Shown: positions 26,214 through 35,165, numbered from the stretch's first letter. The stretch: DNA of 64,000 bases from COMBO-56-21 sp041559015 (GCA_041559015.1 JBFFED010000005.1:4192-68191); one strand, 5' to 3'. The notes: a model not told the origin generated them from the letters alone. Made by a program: numbers and translations.

Positions 26214-27035
26214 GTGACCGACAAGCATGCCACACACAGCAGTTCTGACGCTGCCGCGAAGGGCGAATGGGAGCCGAAGGTGATAGGGTTTCTGTGCAAT
26301 TGGTGCTCATACGCGGGGGCGGACCTCTGCGGCGTGAGCCGATTCCAGTATCCGACGGACATACGCCTGATCAGGGTCATGTGTTCCACTCGAATCAGCC
26401 CGCACCTTGTGCTGAACCTGTTCGAGGCGGGAGCCGACGGGATCCTCATAGGCGGATGCCACCTGAACGACTGCCATTACATATCAGGCAACTTCCACAC
26501 GGAGAAACGCGCAAGACTCATGAACAAGCTGCTGGAAATGACCGGAATAGAGCCGAAGAGACTGAGGCTCGAGTGGGTCTCGGCCTCCGAGGGTGAGAAG
26601 TTCTCCAAGGTCGTCACCGAATTCACCGACACTGTCAAGAAGCTCGGGCCCAGCAAGGTCGGGAAAGATGATCTCCTGAGGGCGAAGGCGACCGCCGCCG
26701 ACGAGGCATCTGAGACCTTCAGAATCAAGGCCCTTGTTGGAAAGGAGTTGAATCTGGAGACAAAGGGCAATGTATACGGTGACACACGGAGCAAGGATGA
26801 CCTCGAGAAGATCGTGGACAAGTCGGCTGAGGAAGAGTTCGAGAGAAGTCTCATAATTGAGCTCTCGAGGCAGCAGCCAAGATCCGTAAAAGATCTCAGC
26901 AAGATAATGGGCGTTCCAGCAGATCAGGTCCTGCGGCATATCGTTGTGCTGAGGCAGAGGAACCTGATCTCGATGGACCACCCGGAAGGATTCACGCCAA
27001 CATACAGGGCAATTGAGATAGGAGGTGAGCAGTGA
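26214..27035 (+). CDS. MvhD fused to a C-terminal winged-helix domain
   Basis: A 273-residue protein starting at GTG behind GGAGGTG. Residues 1-150 are MvhD (LCNWCSYAGADLCG, RVMCSTRISP, GGCHLNDCHYISGN). After a linker, residues ~175-273 form a separate domain ending in a winged-helix pattern (RSVKDLSKIMGVPADQVLRH then IVVLRQRNLISM). The same extra domain occurs as a stand-alone gene at 30532 beside another MvhD; shared features include GNVYGDTRS versus GNVFGEVIT and DQVLRHIVVLRQRNLI versus PEIVRHVIALKRWRLV. The winged helix may bind DNA or act as a protein docking module. The MvhD part keeps all cluster cysteines. Confidence 0.85.
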   Translation: MTDKHATHSSSDAAAKGEWEPKVIGFLCNWCSYAGADLCGVSRFQYPTDIRLIRVMCSTRISPHLVLNLFEAGADGILIGGCHLNDCHYISGNFHTEKRARLMNKLLEMTGIEPKRLRLEWVSASEGEKFSKVVTEFTDTVKKLGPSKVGKDDLLRAKATAADEASETFRIKALVGKELNLETKGNVYGDTRSKDDLEKIVDKSAEEEFERSLIIELSRQQPRSVKDLSKIMGVPADQVLRHIVVLRQRNLISMDHPEGFTPTYRAIEIGGEQ

Positions 27036-30000
27036 TGGCTGCTACGGACACGATAGGCGCGGTTATGGTCGTTGGAGGAGGCATATCGGGCATGCAGTCC
27101 GCCCTCGATCTGGCAGATTCGGGGTACAAGGTATACCTCATCGAGAAGCAGCCGAGCATCGGTGGCACCATGGCCCAGCTGGACAAGACTTTCCCCACGA
27201 ACGACTGCGCGATGTGCATCATGGCGCCCAAGCTCGTTTCCACGGGCAGGCACCACAACATCGAGCTTGTGACGAATGCAGACGTCGCATCTGTCGAAGG
27301 TGAGGCCGGGAACTTCAAGGTGACCGTCAAGCAGAGGGCTTTCAGGGTCGATCCCACCAAGTGTACTGGATGCGGCAGCTGCGCGCAGAAGTGTCCCATC
27401 GAGACCGACGACGAGTACAATGAGGGGACCAAGGTCAGGAAGGCGATATATGTGCGTTATCCACAGGCTGTTCCACTCGTGTATTCGATCGACCTCGACA
27501 AGTGCATAGGCTGCGGGATATGCTCGGAGGAATGCAAGGCCAAGGCCGTCGTCTACGACCAGAAGGAGAAGACCATGGAGATCAGGGTCGGCTCGATAAT
27601 CGTCTCTCCTGGCTTCGACGAGTTCAATGCGAGGCTCAAGGGGGAGTACGGTTACGGCGTCTACAAGAACGTCGTATCCAGCATCGAGTTCGAGAGGATG
27701 CTCTCGGCGACAGGTCCGTACTTCGGCACTGTGATGAGACCTTCTGACGGCGACATCCCGGAGAAGATAGCATTCATACAATGCGTCGGATCAAGGGACG
27801 AGCACGTCGGCCACGAGTACTGCTCAAGCGTTTGCTGCATGTACTCCATCAAGGAGGCCGTCATAGCGAAGGAGCATGGAGGGAACATCAAGCCAACCAT
27901 CTTCTTCATGGACATGCGGGCATTCGGGAAGGAGTTCGACGAGTACTACAACCGGGCTCAGAACGAATATGGCATCAGGTTCATCAGGTCGAGGGCAGCC
28001 GGCATCACAGAGGACCCGAAGACGAAGAACCTCAAGGTGAAGTACACCGATGGTGGAGAGCCAAAGGAAGAGGAGTTCGGCCTCGTCGTGCTTGCTGTGG
28101 GTCTCGCACCTCCTGCGGATTCGGAGAGCCTGAGCAAGGCGATGAAGTTCGGGCTGAACGACGACGGTTTCGCTCAGACGAATGTGTTCTCTCCTCTCGA
28201 CACCTCGAGGCCTGGGATATTCGTCAGTGGCGCTTTCTCGTCACCCAAGGACATCCCGATGACCGTCGCCGAGGCGTCTGGCGCGGCGGCGAAAGCGTCG
28301 ACACAGATCGCGAGCGCGAGGAACACGCTCGTCACCAAGAAGGAGTACCCGGCCGAGATCAGCGTCGAGGGGCAGGAACCCCGGATAGGAGTGTTCGTCT
28401 GCCACTGCGGCATCAACATAGGAGGCGTCGTGAAGGTACCCGAGGTCATGGAGTACGCCAAGACGCTCCCGAATGTGGTGTACGCAGAGCAGAATCTGTA
28501 CACCTGCTCCCAGGACACACAGGAGAAGATCAAGGAGAAGGTGAAGGAGCTCAAGCTGAACAGGGTGATAGTTGCCTCCTGCACGCCGAGGACGCACGAG
28601 CCGTTGTTCCAGAATACCATCAGGGAGGCCGGACTCAACGCCTACCTGTTCGAGATGGCCAATATCAGAGACCAATGCTCGTGGATACACATGCACGAGC
28701 CCAAGGCCGCCACGAAGAAAGCCAAGGACCTCGTCAGAATGGCGGCAGCTAAAGCAAGGCTTCTGGAACCTCTGGAGAACCTGACGCTCAAGGTGAACCA
28801 GACTGGGCTGGTTGTCGGAGGAGGTGTGGCGGGGATGATGGCGGCACTTGAGATCGCGAAACAGGGTTTCAAGGTGCACCTGGTCGAGAGAGAGAAGGAG
28901 CTCGGAGGGAACGCGCTCAAGCTGCACTACTTGCCATCTGGAGATGACCCGACCGCGTTCGTGAAGGACCTGGAGAAGCAGGTCACATCGAATCCGAACA
29001 TAACGGTCCACAAGGGCGCGAAGATACTGAGCATCGACGGCTATGTCGGCAATTTCAAGACGAAGCTCGGCGACGGCAAGGAGCTGGAGCATGGAGTGGT
29101 CATCCTCGCGATTGGAGGACTGGAGTACAAGCCCGAGGGCGAGTACCTCTACGGCAAGAACAAGCAGGTGACGACCCTGCTCGAGTTCAAGGAGCAGCTC
29201 CACAAGGGCCACGCCAAGGGCAACGAGTATGTATTCATCCAGTGTGTCGGCTCCAGAGAGGAAGGACATCCCAACTGCTCAAGGGTATGCTGCACGGGCA
29301 CGATGACAGCGGCGATAGAGATCAAGAAGCGCGACCCGAAAGCGAAGGTCTTCGTCCTTTACAGGGACATCAGGACCTACGGCTTCAGAGAGAAGTACTA
29401 CAAGGAGGCAGCCAGGCTCGGAGTGACCTTCATAAGATTCGACGACGCCGTCAAGCCGAAGGTGGAGGATAAGGGCGGGAAGATCACAGTGCATGTGAAG
29501 GATGAGGACACTGGCAAGGATGTGGTCCTGAAGCCGGACCACCTCGTACTGGCGACAGGCACCAGGGCACAGCCGGACGCTGGGGCACTCGCTCCGATGT
29601 GCAAGGTGCCCCAGACGAAGGAGGGTTTCTTCCTTGAGGCGCACATGAAACTGCGGCCGGTGGACTTCGCAACCGATGGTATATTCCTCGCAGGGTTGGC
29701 ACACGGCCCCAAGTTCATTGACGAGAGCATCTCCCAGGCTCTGGGTGCAGTCGCAAGAGCGGGGACAATCCTGTCCAAGACCGAGCTGGAGGCTGAGGGG
29801 ATAGTGGCCAAGATCGACGAAACCTTCTGCGATGGATGCGGGATATGTGTCCCGGTCTGCGAGTACAAGGCGCTCGAGGTCATCCCTGACAAGAAGGATC
29901 CGGAGAAGAAGCTCGTGGAGGTCAATGTAGGGCTCTGCAAGGGCTGCGGCGCGTGTGTGGGCACGTGCCCGTCCGGTGCCCTGACGCAGATGGGCTACAA

Positions 30001-30082
30001 GGACGAGCAGATATACGCGATGATAGATGCCATGCTTGAAGAGGAGCATCCCGGGCAGGAGGTGAAGCAGAATGAGCACTGA
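27035..30082 (+). CDS. hdrA: Double HdrA, second copy
   Basis: A 1015-residue paralogue of the double HdrA at 16745, with the same order: FAD half (VVGGGISGMQSALD, TNDCAMCIMAPK, CTGCGSCAQKCP, CIGCGICSEECK), N-terminal Cys domain of the second half (IGVFVCHCGINIGG), FAD (VVGGGVAGMMAALE) and C-terminal ferredoxin (CDGCGICVPVCEYK and CKGCGACVGTCP). GGAGGTGA 7 nt before ATG 27035 favours it over the adjacent GTG at 27032. The nucleotide composition looks less GC-biased than in the 16745 copy. It is followed by an MvhD and a winged-helix protein. Confidence 0.9.
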   Translation: MAATDTIGAVMVVGGGISGMQSALDLADSGYKVYLIEKQPSIGGTMAQLDKTFPTNDCAMCIMAPKLVSTGRHHNIELVTNADVASVEGEAGNFKVTVKQRAFRVDPTKCTGCGSCAQKCPIETDDEYNEGTKVRKAIYVRYPQAVPLVYSIDLDKCIGCGICSEECKAKAVVYDQKEKTMEIRVGSIIVSPGFDEFNARLKGEYGYGVYKNVVSSIEFERMLSATGPYFGTVMRPSDGDIPEKIAFIQCVGSRDEHVGHEYCSSVCCMYSIKEAVIAKEHGGNIKPTIFFMDMRAFGKEFDEYYNRAQNEYGIRFIRSRAAGITEDPKTKNLKVKYTDGGEPKEEEFGLVVLAVGLAPPADSESLSKAMKFGLNDDGFAQTNVFSPLDTSRPGIFVSGAFSSPKDIPMTVAEASGAAAKASTQIASARNTLVTKKEYPAEISVEGQEPRIGVFVCHCGINIGGVVKVPEVMEYAKTLPNVVYAEQNLYTCSQDTQEKIKEKVKELKLNRVIVASCTPRTHEPLFQNTIREAGLNAYLFEMANIRDQCSWIHMHEPKAATKKAKDLVRMAAAKARLLEPLENLTLKVNQTGLVVGGGVAGMMAALEIAKQGFKVHLVEREKELGGNALKLHYLPSGDDPTAFVKDLEKQVTSNPNITVHKGAKILSIDGYVGNFKTKLGDGKELEHGVVILAIGGLEYKPEGEYLYGKNKQVTTLLEFKEQLHKGHAKGNEYVFIQCVGSREEGHPNCSRVCCTGTMTAAIEIKKRDPKAKVFVLYRDIRTYGFREKYYKEAARLGVTFIRFDDAVKPKVEDKGGKITVHVKDEDTGKDVVLKPDHLVLATGTRAQPDAGALAPMCKVPQTKEGFFLEAHMKLRPVDFATDGIFLAGLAHGPKFIDESISQALGAVARAGTILSKTELEAEGIVAKIDETFCDGCGICVPVCEYKALEVIPDKKDPEKKLVEVNVGLCKGCGACVGTCPSGALTQMGYKDEQIYAMIDAMLEEEHPGQEVKQNEH

Positions 30083-30530
30083 GATCGCACAGACGTCCAC
30101 CCCGGATGAGGAGGGGGGCAAGTTCGATCCGAAATTGCTGGTGTTCTGCTGCAACTGGTGCTCTTACGCGGGGGCAGACCTCGCGGGAGTCAGCAGGCTG
30201 CAGATGCCCCCGTACTTCAGGGTAATCAGGGTAATGTGCTCCGCCAGAGTGGACCCTGAATTCATTCTGAGGGCGTTCCAGAAGGGGGTGGATGGGGTCC
30301 TGGTGGCGGGCTGCCATCCAGCGGACTGCCACTACATCGGAGGCAACTACAGGACTCGCAGGAGGATTGCCCTGCTGAAGATGCTCATCCAGCAGTTCGG
30401 ATTCGACCCCGACAGACTGAAGCTGGAGTGGGTGTCAGCAGGCGAAGGCGAGAAGTTCCAGAAGACCATCGTCGAGTTCACCAATACTGTCAAGGAACTA
30501 GGGGCCTCGCCCTTCCGAGGTGGTGTATGA
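30072..30530 (+). CDS. mvhD: F420-non-reducing hydrogenase iron-sulfur subunit MvhD, copy 4
   Basis: A 152-residue stand-alone MvhD with FCCNWCSYAGADLAG, RVMCSARVDP and AGCHPADCHYIGGN. It overlaps the end of the double HdrA by 11 bp. Being the MvhD closest to mvhGA, it is the best candidate for the actual hydrogenase-to-HdrA link. The following small gene carries the winged-helix domain that is fused to MvhD at 26214. Confidence 0.92.
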   Translation: MSTEIAQTSTPDEEGGKFDPKLLVFCCNWCSYAGADLAGVSRLQMPPYFRVIRVMCSARVDPEFILRAFQKGVDGVLVAGCHPADCHYIGGNYRTRRRIALLKMLIQQFGFDPDRLKLEWVSAGEGEKFQKTIVEFTNTVKELGASPFRGGV

Positions 30531-30531
30531 T

Positions 30532-30903
30532 ATGTCCTTGAGGGAGGCCAGGGTGCGAGCGGCCCTTAGGACACTCGAGGGCGAGAGAGTCAGGTGGCTC
30601 CTGGGCAAGAAGGGGTCGCTGACATCGACCGGCAATGTCTTCGGCGAGGTGATCACCGAGCCGAGGTATGACTTCATAGTCCAGAAGGCTGCCGCAATCG
30701 AGCTCGAGAGGAACCTACTGCTCCAGGAGATGGAGGAAGGGTCGAGGACCGTCCACGAGCTGCACAGAGCCACGGGCATCGCGAAGCCCGAGATTGTGAG
30801 GCACGTGATCGCGCTCAAGAGGTGGAGGCTGGTAGAGCAGGTGGGCACCAAGGGCCAGTCGCCACAGTACATGGCCGCACCGAGGAAGAAAGAGGTGAAC
30901 TGA
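30532..30903 (+). CDS. Stand-alone winged-helix protein of the Mvh/Hdr cluster
   Basis: A 123-residue protein whose C-terminal half is a winged helix (TVHELHRATGIAKPEIVRHV then IALKRWRLVEQV). It is homologous to the C-terminal domain of the MvhD fusion at 26214, including a conserved N-terminal helical part ending GNVFGEV. ATG 30532 is preferred to two GTG codons just upstream because GAGGTG lies 9 nt before it. It sits between mvhD and mvhG in the same orientation. It could be a transcription regulator or a structural partner of MvhD; a fusion to an iron-sulfur subunit makes redox-sensing an attractive hypothesis. Confidence 0.78.
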   Translation: MSLREARVRAALRTLEGERVRWLLGKKGSLTSTGNVFGEVITEPRYDFIVQKAAAIELERNLLLQEMEEGSRTVHELHRATGIAKPEIVRHVIALKRWRLVEQVGTKGQSPQYMAAPRKKEVN

Positions 30904-30905
30904 AC

Positions 30906-31922
30906 ATGGCAGATAAGATCAAGATAGCACAATACTGGGGAGCTGGTTGCGGAGGCTGCGACGTCGCTCTCCTGGACATAGATGCGAAGATACTGGACGT
31001 GCACGCGATCGCGGAGGTCGTCTTCTGGCCGATAGGCTTCGACGGGAAGATCAAGGACATCGAGGCGATGCCAGACAAGTCGATTACGGTCAGCTTCTAC
31101 AACGGGGCGATAAGGAATAGCGAGAACGAACACATAGCCAAGCTCTTGAGGCAGAAGTCGGTCATCATGATCTCATTCGGGTCGTGCGCGTGCTTCGGGG
31201 GCACGCCCGGACTCGCGAACGTGACGAACAGGAAAGAGGTGTTCGATACAGTCTACAGGCAGACGCAATCCACGGACAACCCGAATGGCGTGATGCCGCA
31301 GACCCACATCAAGGTGAAAGAAGGCGAGCTCGATCTGCCGGAGTTCTACGACACCGTCAAGACGCTGGACGAGGTCGTGGATGTCGACTACTTCATGCCA
31401 GGGTGCCCGCCAACAGTCAACCTGATTGCCATGGCGGTGGATGCCGTGGCGCAGCACGTCACGAAGGGCGCGCCACTCCCACCCAAGGGGACCATCATAG
31501 CCTCGGACAAGACCCTGTGCGACGAGTGCAACAGAGAGAGGGTGGAGAAGAACCGGAGGATCGAGAGGATCTACCAAGCTTATGAGATCACGCCAGACCC
31601 GAAGAAGTGTCTCCTAGACCAGGGGATCATATGCATCGGGCCTGCCACGAGAGCTGGGTGCGGCGCGATGTGCCCGAACGCACAGATGCCCTGCAGGGGC
31701 TGCATGGGTCCGACCAGGGCAGTCATGGAGCAGGGTGCGAGCATGCTGAGCGCCGTCTCCTCGCTGCTGAACATCACGGATTCGGAGTCAAAGCTAAGTG
31801 AGGAGCAGATAATGGAACTGATGATGCAGGTCAAGGACCCGCTAGGCACGTTCTATGCATTCACGCTGCCGAAGTCCGCGCTCAAGCGGGTTGTGACCGA
31901 GAAGAAGAAGAGGAAGGGGTGA
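30906..31922 (+). CDS. mvhG: F420-non-reducing hydrogenase small subunit MvhG
   Basis: A 338-residue small subunit of a group 3c [NiFe]-hydrogenase carrying the iron-sulfur chain from the NiFe site to MvhD. Visible ligands are GAGCGGCDVALL and GSCACFGGTPG for the proximal cluster with PGCPP, then CDECNRERVEK and the C-terminal CLLDQGIICIGPA, GCGAMCP and PCRGCMGPT for the medial and distal clusters. No twin-arginine signal peptide, as expected for a cytosolic enzyme. It begins 2 nt after the winged-helix gene. Confidence 0.94.
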   Translation: MADKIKIAQYWGAGCGGCDVALLDIDAKILDVHAIAEVVFWPIGFDGKIKDIEAMPDKSITVSFYNGAIRNSENEHIAKLLRQKSVIMISFGSCACFGGTPGLANVTNRKEVFDTVYRQTQSTDNPNGVMPQTHIKVKEGELDLPEFYDTVKTLDEVVDVDYFMPGCPPTVNLIAMAVDAVAQHVTKGAPLPPKGTIIASDKTLCDECNRERVEKNRRIERIYQAYEITPDPKKCLLDQGIICIGPATRAGCGAMCPNAQMPCRGCMGPTRAVMEQGASMLSAVSSLLNITDSESKLSEEQIMELMMQVKDPLGTFYAFTLPKSALKRVVTEKKKRKG

Positions 31923-31928
31923 TCAATA

Positions 31929-33443
31929 ATGGCCGGACCTATCATCAACGACACACCGACTAAGACGAAGGAAAAGAAGATCACTATCGACCCCATCACG
32001 AGGCTTGAGGGGCACGGTAAAATCGTGATATTCCTGAACGACCAGGGGAACGTCGAGAACGCGTACCTCCAGGTGCCGGAGCTGAGAGGCTTCGAGAGGT
32101 TCTGCATCGGAAGGCACGTGATGGAGCTGCCGGTGCTCACGAACAGGCTATGCGGAGTCTGCCCCGCGGCACACCATATCGCCTCGATGAAGACCCTGGA
32201 CGCGGTGTTCAGCGCCACACCGACAGAGACGGCAAAGAAGATCCGCGAGCTCTTCTACATGGGCCAGTACGTCCACAGCCACATAGCGCACTTCTACGCG
32301 CTCGCGGCACCGGACTTCGTGCTGGGACCATCGGCCCCTGCGAACAAGCGCAACGTGCTGGGGGTTGTCGACGCCGTCGGAGTGCCCATAGGCGCCGAGG
32401 TCATAAAGCACAGGTCTTACGGTCAGAAGGTGCAGGAAATCACAGGCGGAAGGGCGACGCACCCAGTGTTCGGCCTCCCTGGAGGAGTGTCCAAACAGAT
32501 TTCAGAGGAGGAGAGGGCCCAGATAGAGGAGATGGCGAAATCGTGCGTCGAGTTCGGCAAGTTCACCATCAAGTTGTTCCACGACCTCGTCCTCGGGAAC
32601 AAGGACTACATGTCCCTCGTCCTCAACAAAGACGCGTACTACCTCGACACGTACTACATGGGCATGGTCGACAAGGACAACAAGACGAACTTCTACGATG
32701 GGGACATAAGAGTCGTCGACCAGGAGGGCAAGGAGGTCGAGAGGTTCAAGCCGGACCAGTACCTGGACGTCATCGCCGAGCACGTCGAGCCCTGGACCTA
32801 CATGAAAATGCCCTTTCTCAAGAAGGTCGGCTGGAAGGGGTTCACCACCGGGAAGCAGAGCGGCATATACCGAGTCGGCCCGTTGGGCAGAATCAACGTG
32901 TGCGGTGGCTACACCACTCCTCTCGCACAGAAGGAGTATGAGTTCCTCGCGAAGACCGTCAAGGACCTGGGCGTCACGGGGCCCGTGCATTTCACACTTG
33001 CGTACCATTGGGCGCGGGCAATCGAGCTACAGTACGCCGCCGAGAGGATGCTCGAGCTGGCGAGTGACAAGAAGCTCACGAGCGACGACATCAGGGGACC
33101 CATTGGGCAGCCCAAAGAGGGCGTCGGCATCTGCGAGGCGCCGAGGGGTACGCTGATACACCACTACGCCTCTGATAAGGACGGCCTCTGCACCAAGATC
33201 AACATGATAGTGGCCTCGACGAACAACTATGCGGCGAGCAACACGAGCGTCAAGCAGGCTGCAACCGCCCTCATCAAGAACTGGGAGGTCTCGCCCGGAC
33301 TGCTGAACAAGGTGGAGATGGCCTTCAGGTGCTACGACCCATGCCATTCGTGCGGGACGCACTCGCTGAACGGCGGGCCAGCGCTGGAGGTCACGATAAA
33401 GCGCAGAGACGGTTCTGTCCTGACCAAGCTGAGAAACTTCTGA
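31929..33443 (+). CDS. mvhA: F420-non-reducing hydrogenase large subunit MvhA
   Basis: A 504-residue NiFe catalytic subunit. Both Ni-binding motifs are intact: N-terminal RLCGVCPAAHH (about residue 75) and C-terminal DPCHSCGTH. About 20 residues follow the final His; the protease gene just downstream makes cleavage there after nickel insertion likely. It oxidises H2 and feeds electrons through MvhG and MvhD. Only one hydrogenase large subunit is present although the cluster has five HdrA-type proteins. Confidence 0.94.
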   Translation: MAGPIINDTPTKTKEKKITIDPITRLEGHGKIVIFLNDQGNVENAYLQVPELRGFERFCIGRHVMELPVLTNRLCGVCPAAHHIASMKTLDAVFSATPTETAKKIRELFYMGQYVHSHIAHFYALAAPDFVLGPSAPANKRNVLGVVDAVGVPIGAEVIKHRSYGQKVQEITGGRATHPVFGLPGGVSKQISEEERAQIEEMAKSCVEFGKFTIKLFHDLVLGNKDYMSLVLNKDAYYLDTYYMGMVDKDNKTNFYDGDIRVVDQEGKEVERFKPDQYLDVIAEHVEPWTYMKMPFLKKVGWKGFTTGKQSGIYRVGPLGRINVCGGYTTPLAQKEYEFLAKTVKDLGVTGPVHFTLAYHWARAIELQYAAERMLELASDKKLTSDDIRGPIGQPKEGVGICEAPRGTLIHHYASDKDGLCTKINMIVASTNNYAASNTSVKQAATALIKNWEVSPGLLNKVEMAFRCYDPCHSCGTHSLNGGPALEVTIKRRDGSVLTKLRNF

Positions 33444-33457
33444 ACACTTTCGGTGAG

Positions 33458-33476
33458 GAGGGGGGACCTCCCCCTC
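33458..33476 (+). terminator. GC-rich hairpin between mvhA and the protease gene
   Basis: A perfect 7-bp stem (GAGGGGG / CCCCCTC) with a 5-nt loop lies 14 bp after mvhA, followed by a pyrimidine-rich stretch. It may terminate or attenuate the hydrogenase transcript, or protect the 3' end after processing. There is no long T-run, so a classic intrinsic terminator is not certain. Confidence 0.45.
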
Positions 33477-33528
33477 ATGACGCCTCTTCTCCTCTAGTCC
33501 TAACACAGGCATCTGGTTGAGAGAAACG

Positions 33529-33984
33529 ATGAAGAAAACACTGGTCCTCGGAGTCGGGAACCCGATTCTGTCCGACGATGGAGTTGGCATACACGTCGCC
33601 AGGATACTCAAGGGAAGGAGGCTCCCGGGAGTCGTCGTCGAAGAGCTACCTGCAAGCGGGCTGGAGCTACTCGACATGGTGCTCGATTTCGACAAGGTCG
33701 TGATTGTCGATGCCATCAAGACGAAGGGAGGTGTGCCTGGGGAGCACTACATGCTCGAGGAGGATGACTTCGAGAAGTCGGTCCATGGCGCATCTCCTCA
33801 TGGAATCAACATCGCTACGGCCATCGGGCTCGGCAGGAAGATAGTGCCTGAAAGGATGCCGAAAGAGGTCATCTTCATAGCCGTCGAGGCGGAAGACCTG
33901 CACAACCTCAGTGAGAAGCTCACGGACAGTGTCGAGGAGGCGCTGCCGAGAATTGTGAACAGGGTGGTTGAAGAGGTCTCGTGA
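33529..33984 (+). CDS. Hydrogenase maturation protease (HycI/HoxM type)
   Basis: A 151-residue endopeptidase that removes the C-terminal tail of the hydrogenase large subunit after Ni insertion. The fold signature VLGVGNPILSDDGVG is present, with the metal-ligand Asp in IVDAIK and the conserved His in HGASPHGIN. ATG 33529 is preferred over TTG 33517. It ends 8 bp from the convergent hypE. Its position directly after mvhA indicates MvhA as its substrate. Confidence 0.92.
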   Translation: MKKTLVLGVGNPILSDDGVGIHVARILKGRRLPGVVVEELPASGLELLDMVLDFDKVVIVDAIKTKGGVPGEHYMLEEDDFEKSVHGASPHGINIATAIGLGRKIVPERMPKEVIFIAVEAEDLHNLSEKLTDSVEEALPRIVNRVVEEVS

Positions 33985-33992
33985 AGAGGAAT

Positions 33993-35039
33993 TCAGCAAA
34001 TCCTCGGCACTGGATCTCCGACAGGTGGCTCGACAACTCTGTTGCCGCCGGTGTGTGTCTCCATCACCACACCTCTGATGTCCCCGACCGCCTCACCGAT
34101 GATCCTGGCTTTCTTGCCTTCTGGGAAGGCCCTTATCGCCTTGAGCACTTCCCCCGCCAACGGGGATGCTACCGCGAGGATAACCTTGCCCTCGTTGCCT
34201 ATCTCAAGCGGGTCGATCCCCAGCATCTCGCAGGCCGCAATCACCGGCTCATCCATCGGGATGTCCTCCTCACGAATCCTGAGGCCAACGTGTGACTTGT
34301 CCGCCCACTCGTTCAGAAGGTTCGAGAGGCCTCCGCGAGTCGGATCCTTCATTGAGCAAACACCCCCAGCCTTCAGAGCGGCAGATATCATGTGATTCAG
34401 CGGAGCTGCGTCGCTCTCGACCGACGTCTCGAAGCCATAGCCCTCCCTGGATGACAGGATTGCCACTCCGTGGTTGCCTATAGGTCCTGATGCGATAAGG
34501 ACATCCCCAGCTGCAACCGCGGAATCGTTCGGCCAGTTCCACTTGAAAGACCTGTGCTCCCTTATCCTGGCGATGTTGCTGTCAAGGTACTCGGAGCGCC
34601 TTCCTATGCCGCTCGTGTTGATGAATATACCGTCGGCCGCCTGCTTCTCGACCACCTTGGTATCCCCTGTCACCACCCTAACGCCCGCCTTCTTGGAGGT
34701 CGCGTTGATGCTCCGCATAATCTTGTGCAGGTCGTCGCTGGAGAACCCCTCCTGGATGATCATGGCGCATGAGAGCGCGGTGGGCGACGCACCCATCGCG
34801 GCGAGGTCGTTGACGGTCCCCGCCACACAAAGCGTGCCTATGTCCCCGCCTGGGAAGAATATCGGCTTCACCGTGTACGAATCCGTGGTGAACGCGATGC
34901 CGTCGACGATGGCAGCGTCGTCGAGCAACGAGAGTGGTATCTCCCCGAAGTCGTGATCCAGCTCCTTGAGGACGAACTCGCGGATGAACTCCTGCATGCG
35001 TTCGCCCCCGGCCCCTTGGGCCATGGATATCTTAGCCAT
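33993..35039 (-). CDS. hypE: Carbamoyl-phosphate dehydratase / hydrogenase maturation HypE
   Basis: A 348-residue PurM-like protein that dehydrates the HypF-derived thiocarbamoyl group to thiocyanate for the CN ligands. The typical start MAKISMAQGAGGERMQ, the ATP-binding GTVNDLAAMGA, GDTKVV, DPTRGGLSN and the essential C-terminal PRIC with terminal cysteine are all visible. ATG 35039 fits the family; GTG 35048 is possible. A TATA-like TTATTATC near 35076-35083 lies upstream. It completes the HypABCDEF set and is convergent with the hydrogenase genes. Confidence 0.94.
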   Translation of the reverse strand: MAKISMAQGAGGERMQEFIREFVLKELDHDFGEIPLSLLDDAAIVDGIAFTTDSYTVKPIFFPGGDIGTLCVAGTVNDLAAMGASPTALSCAMIIQEGFSSDDLHKIMRSINATSKKAGVRVVTGDTKVVEKQAADGIFINTSGIGRRSEYLDSNIARIREHRSFKWNWPNDSAVAAGDVLIASGPIGNHGVAILSSREGYGFETSVESDAAPLNHMISAALKAGGVCSMKDPTRGGLSNLLNEWADKSHVGLRIREEDIPMDEPVIAACEMLGIDPLEIGNEGKVILAVASPLAGEVLKAIRAFPEGKKARIIGEAVGDIRGVVMETHTGGNRVVEPPVGDPVPRIC

Positions 35040-35165
35040 CAGCAGCACCAGGTCATCCCGCGTAGAGGCTGGCCGATAATAACCTTTTTGGCCGACGCGC
35101 AGCCGATGGCCACGCTGCCAGGCCGGGATACGTTGAATACCTGAGAATGTCTTGCCCTTCCCGAC

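Noticed and set aside
12710..30082. Possible selenocysteine in HdrA paralogues
   Set aside because: Some HdrA homologues carry Sec, but all frames here read through with Cys codons and no in-frame TGA or SECIS-like need was seen.
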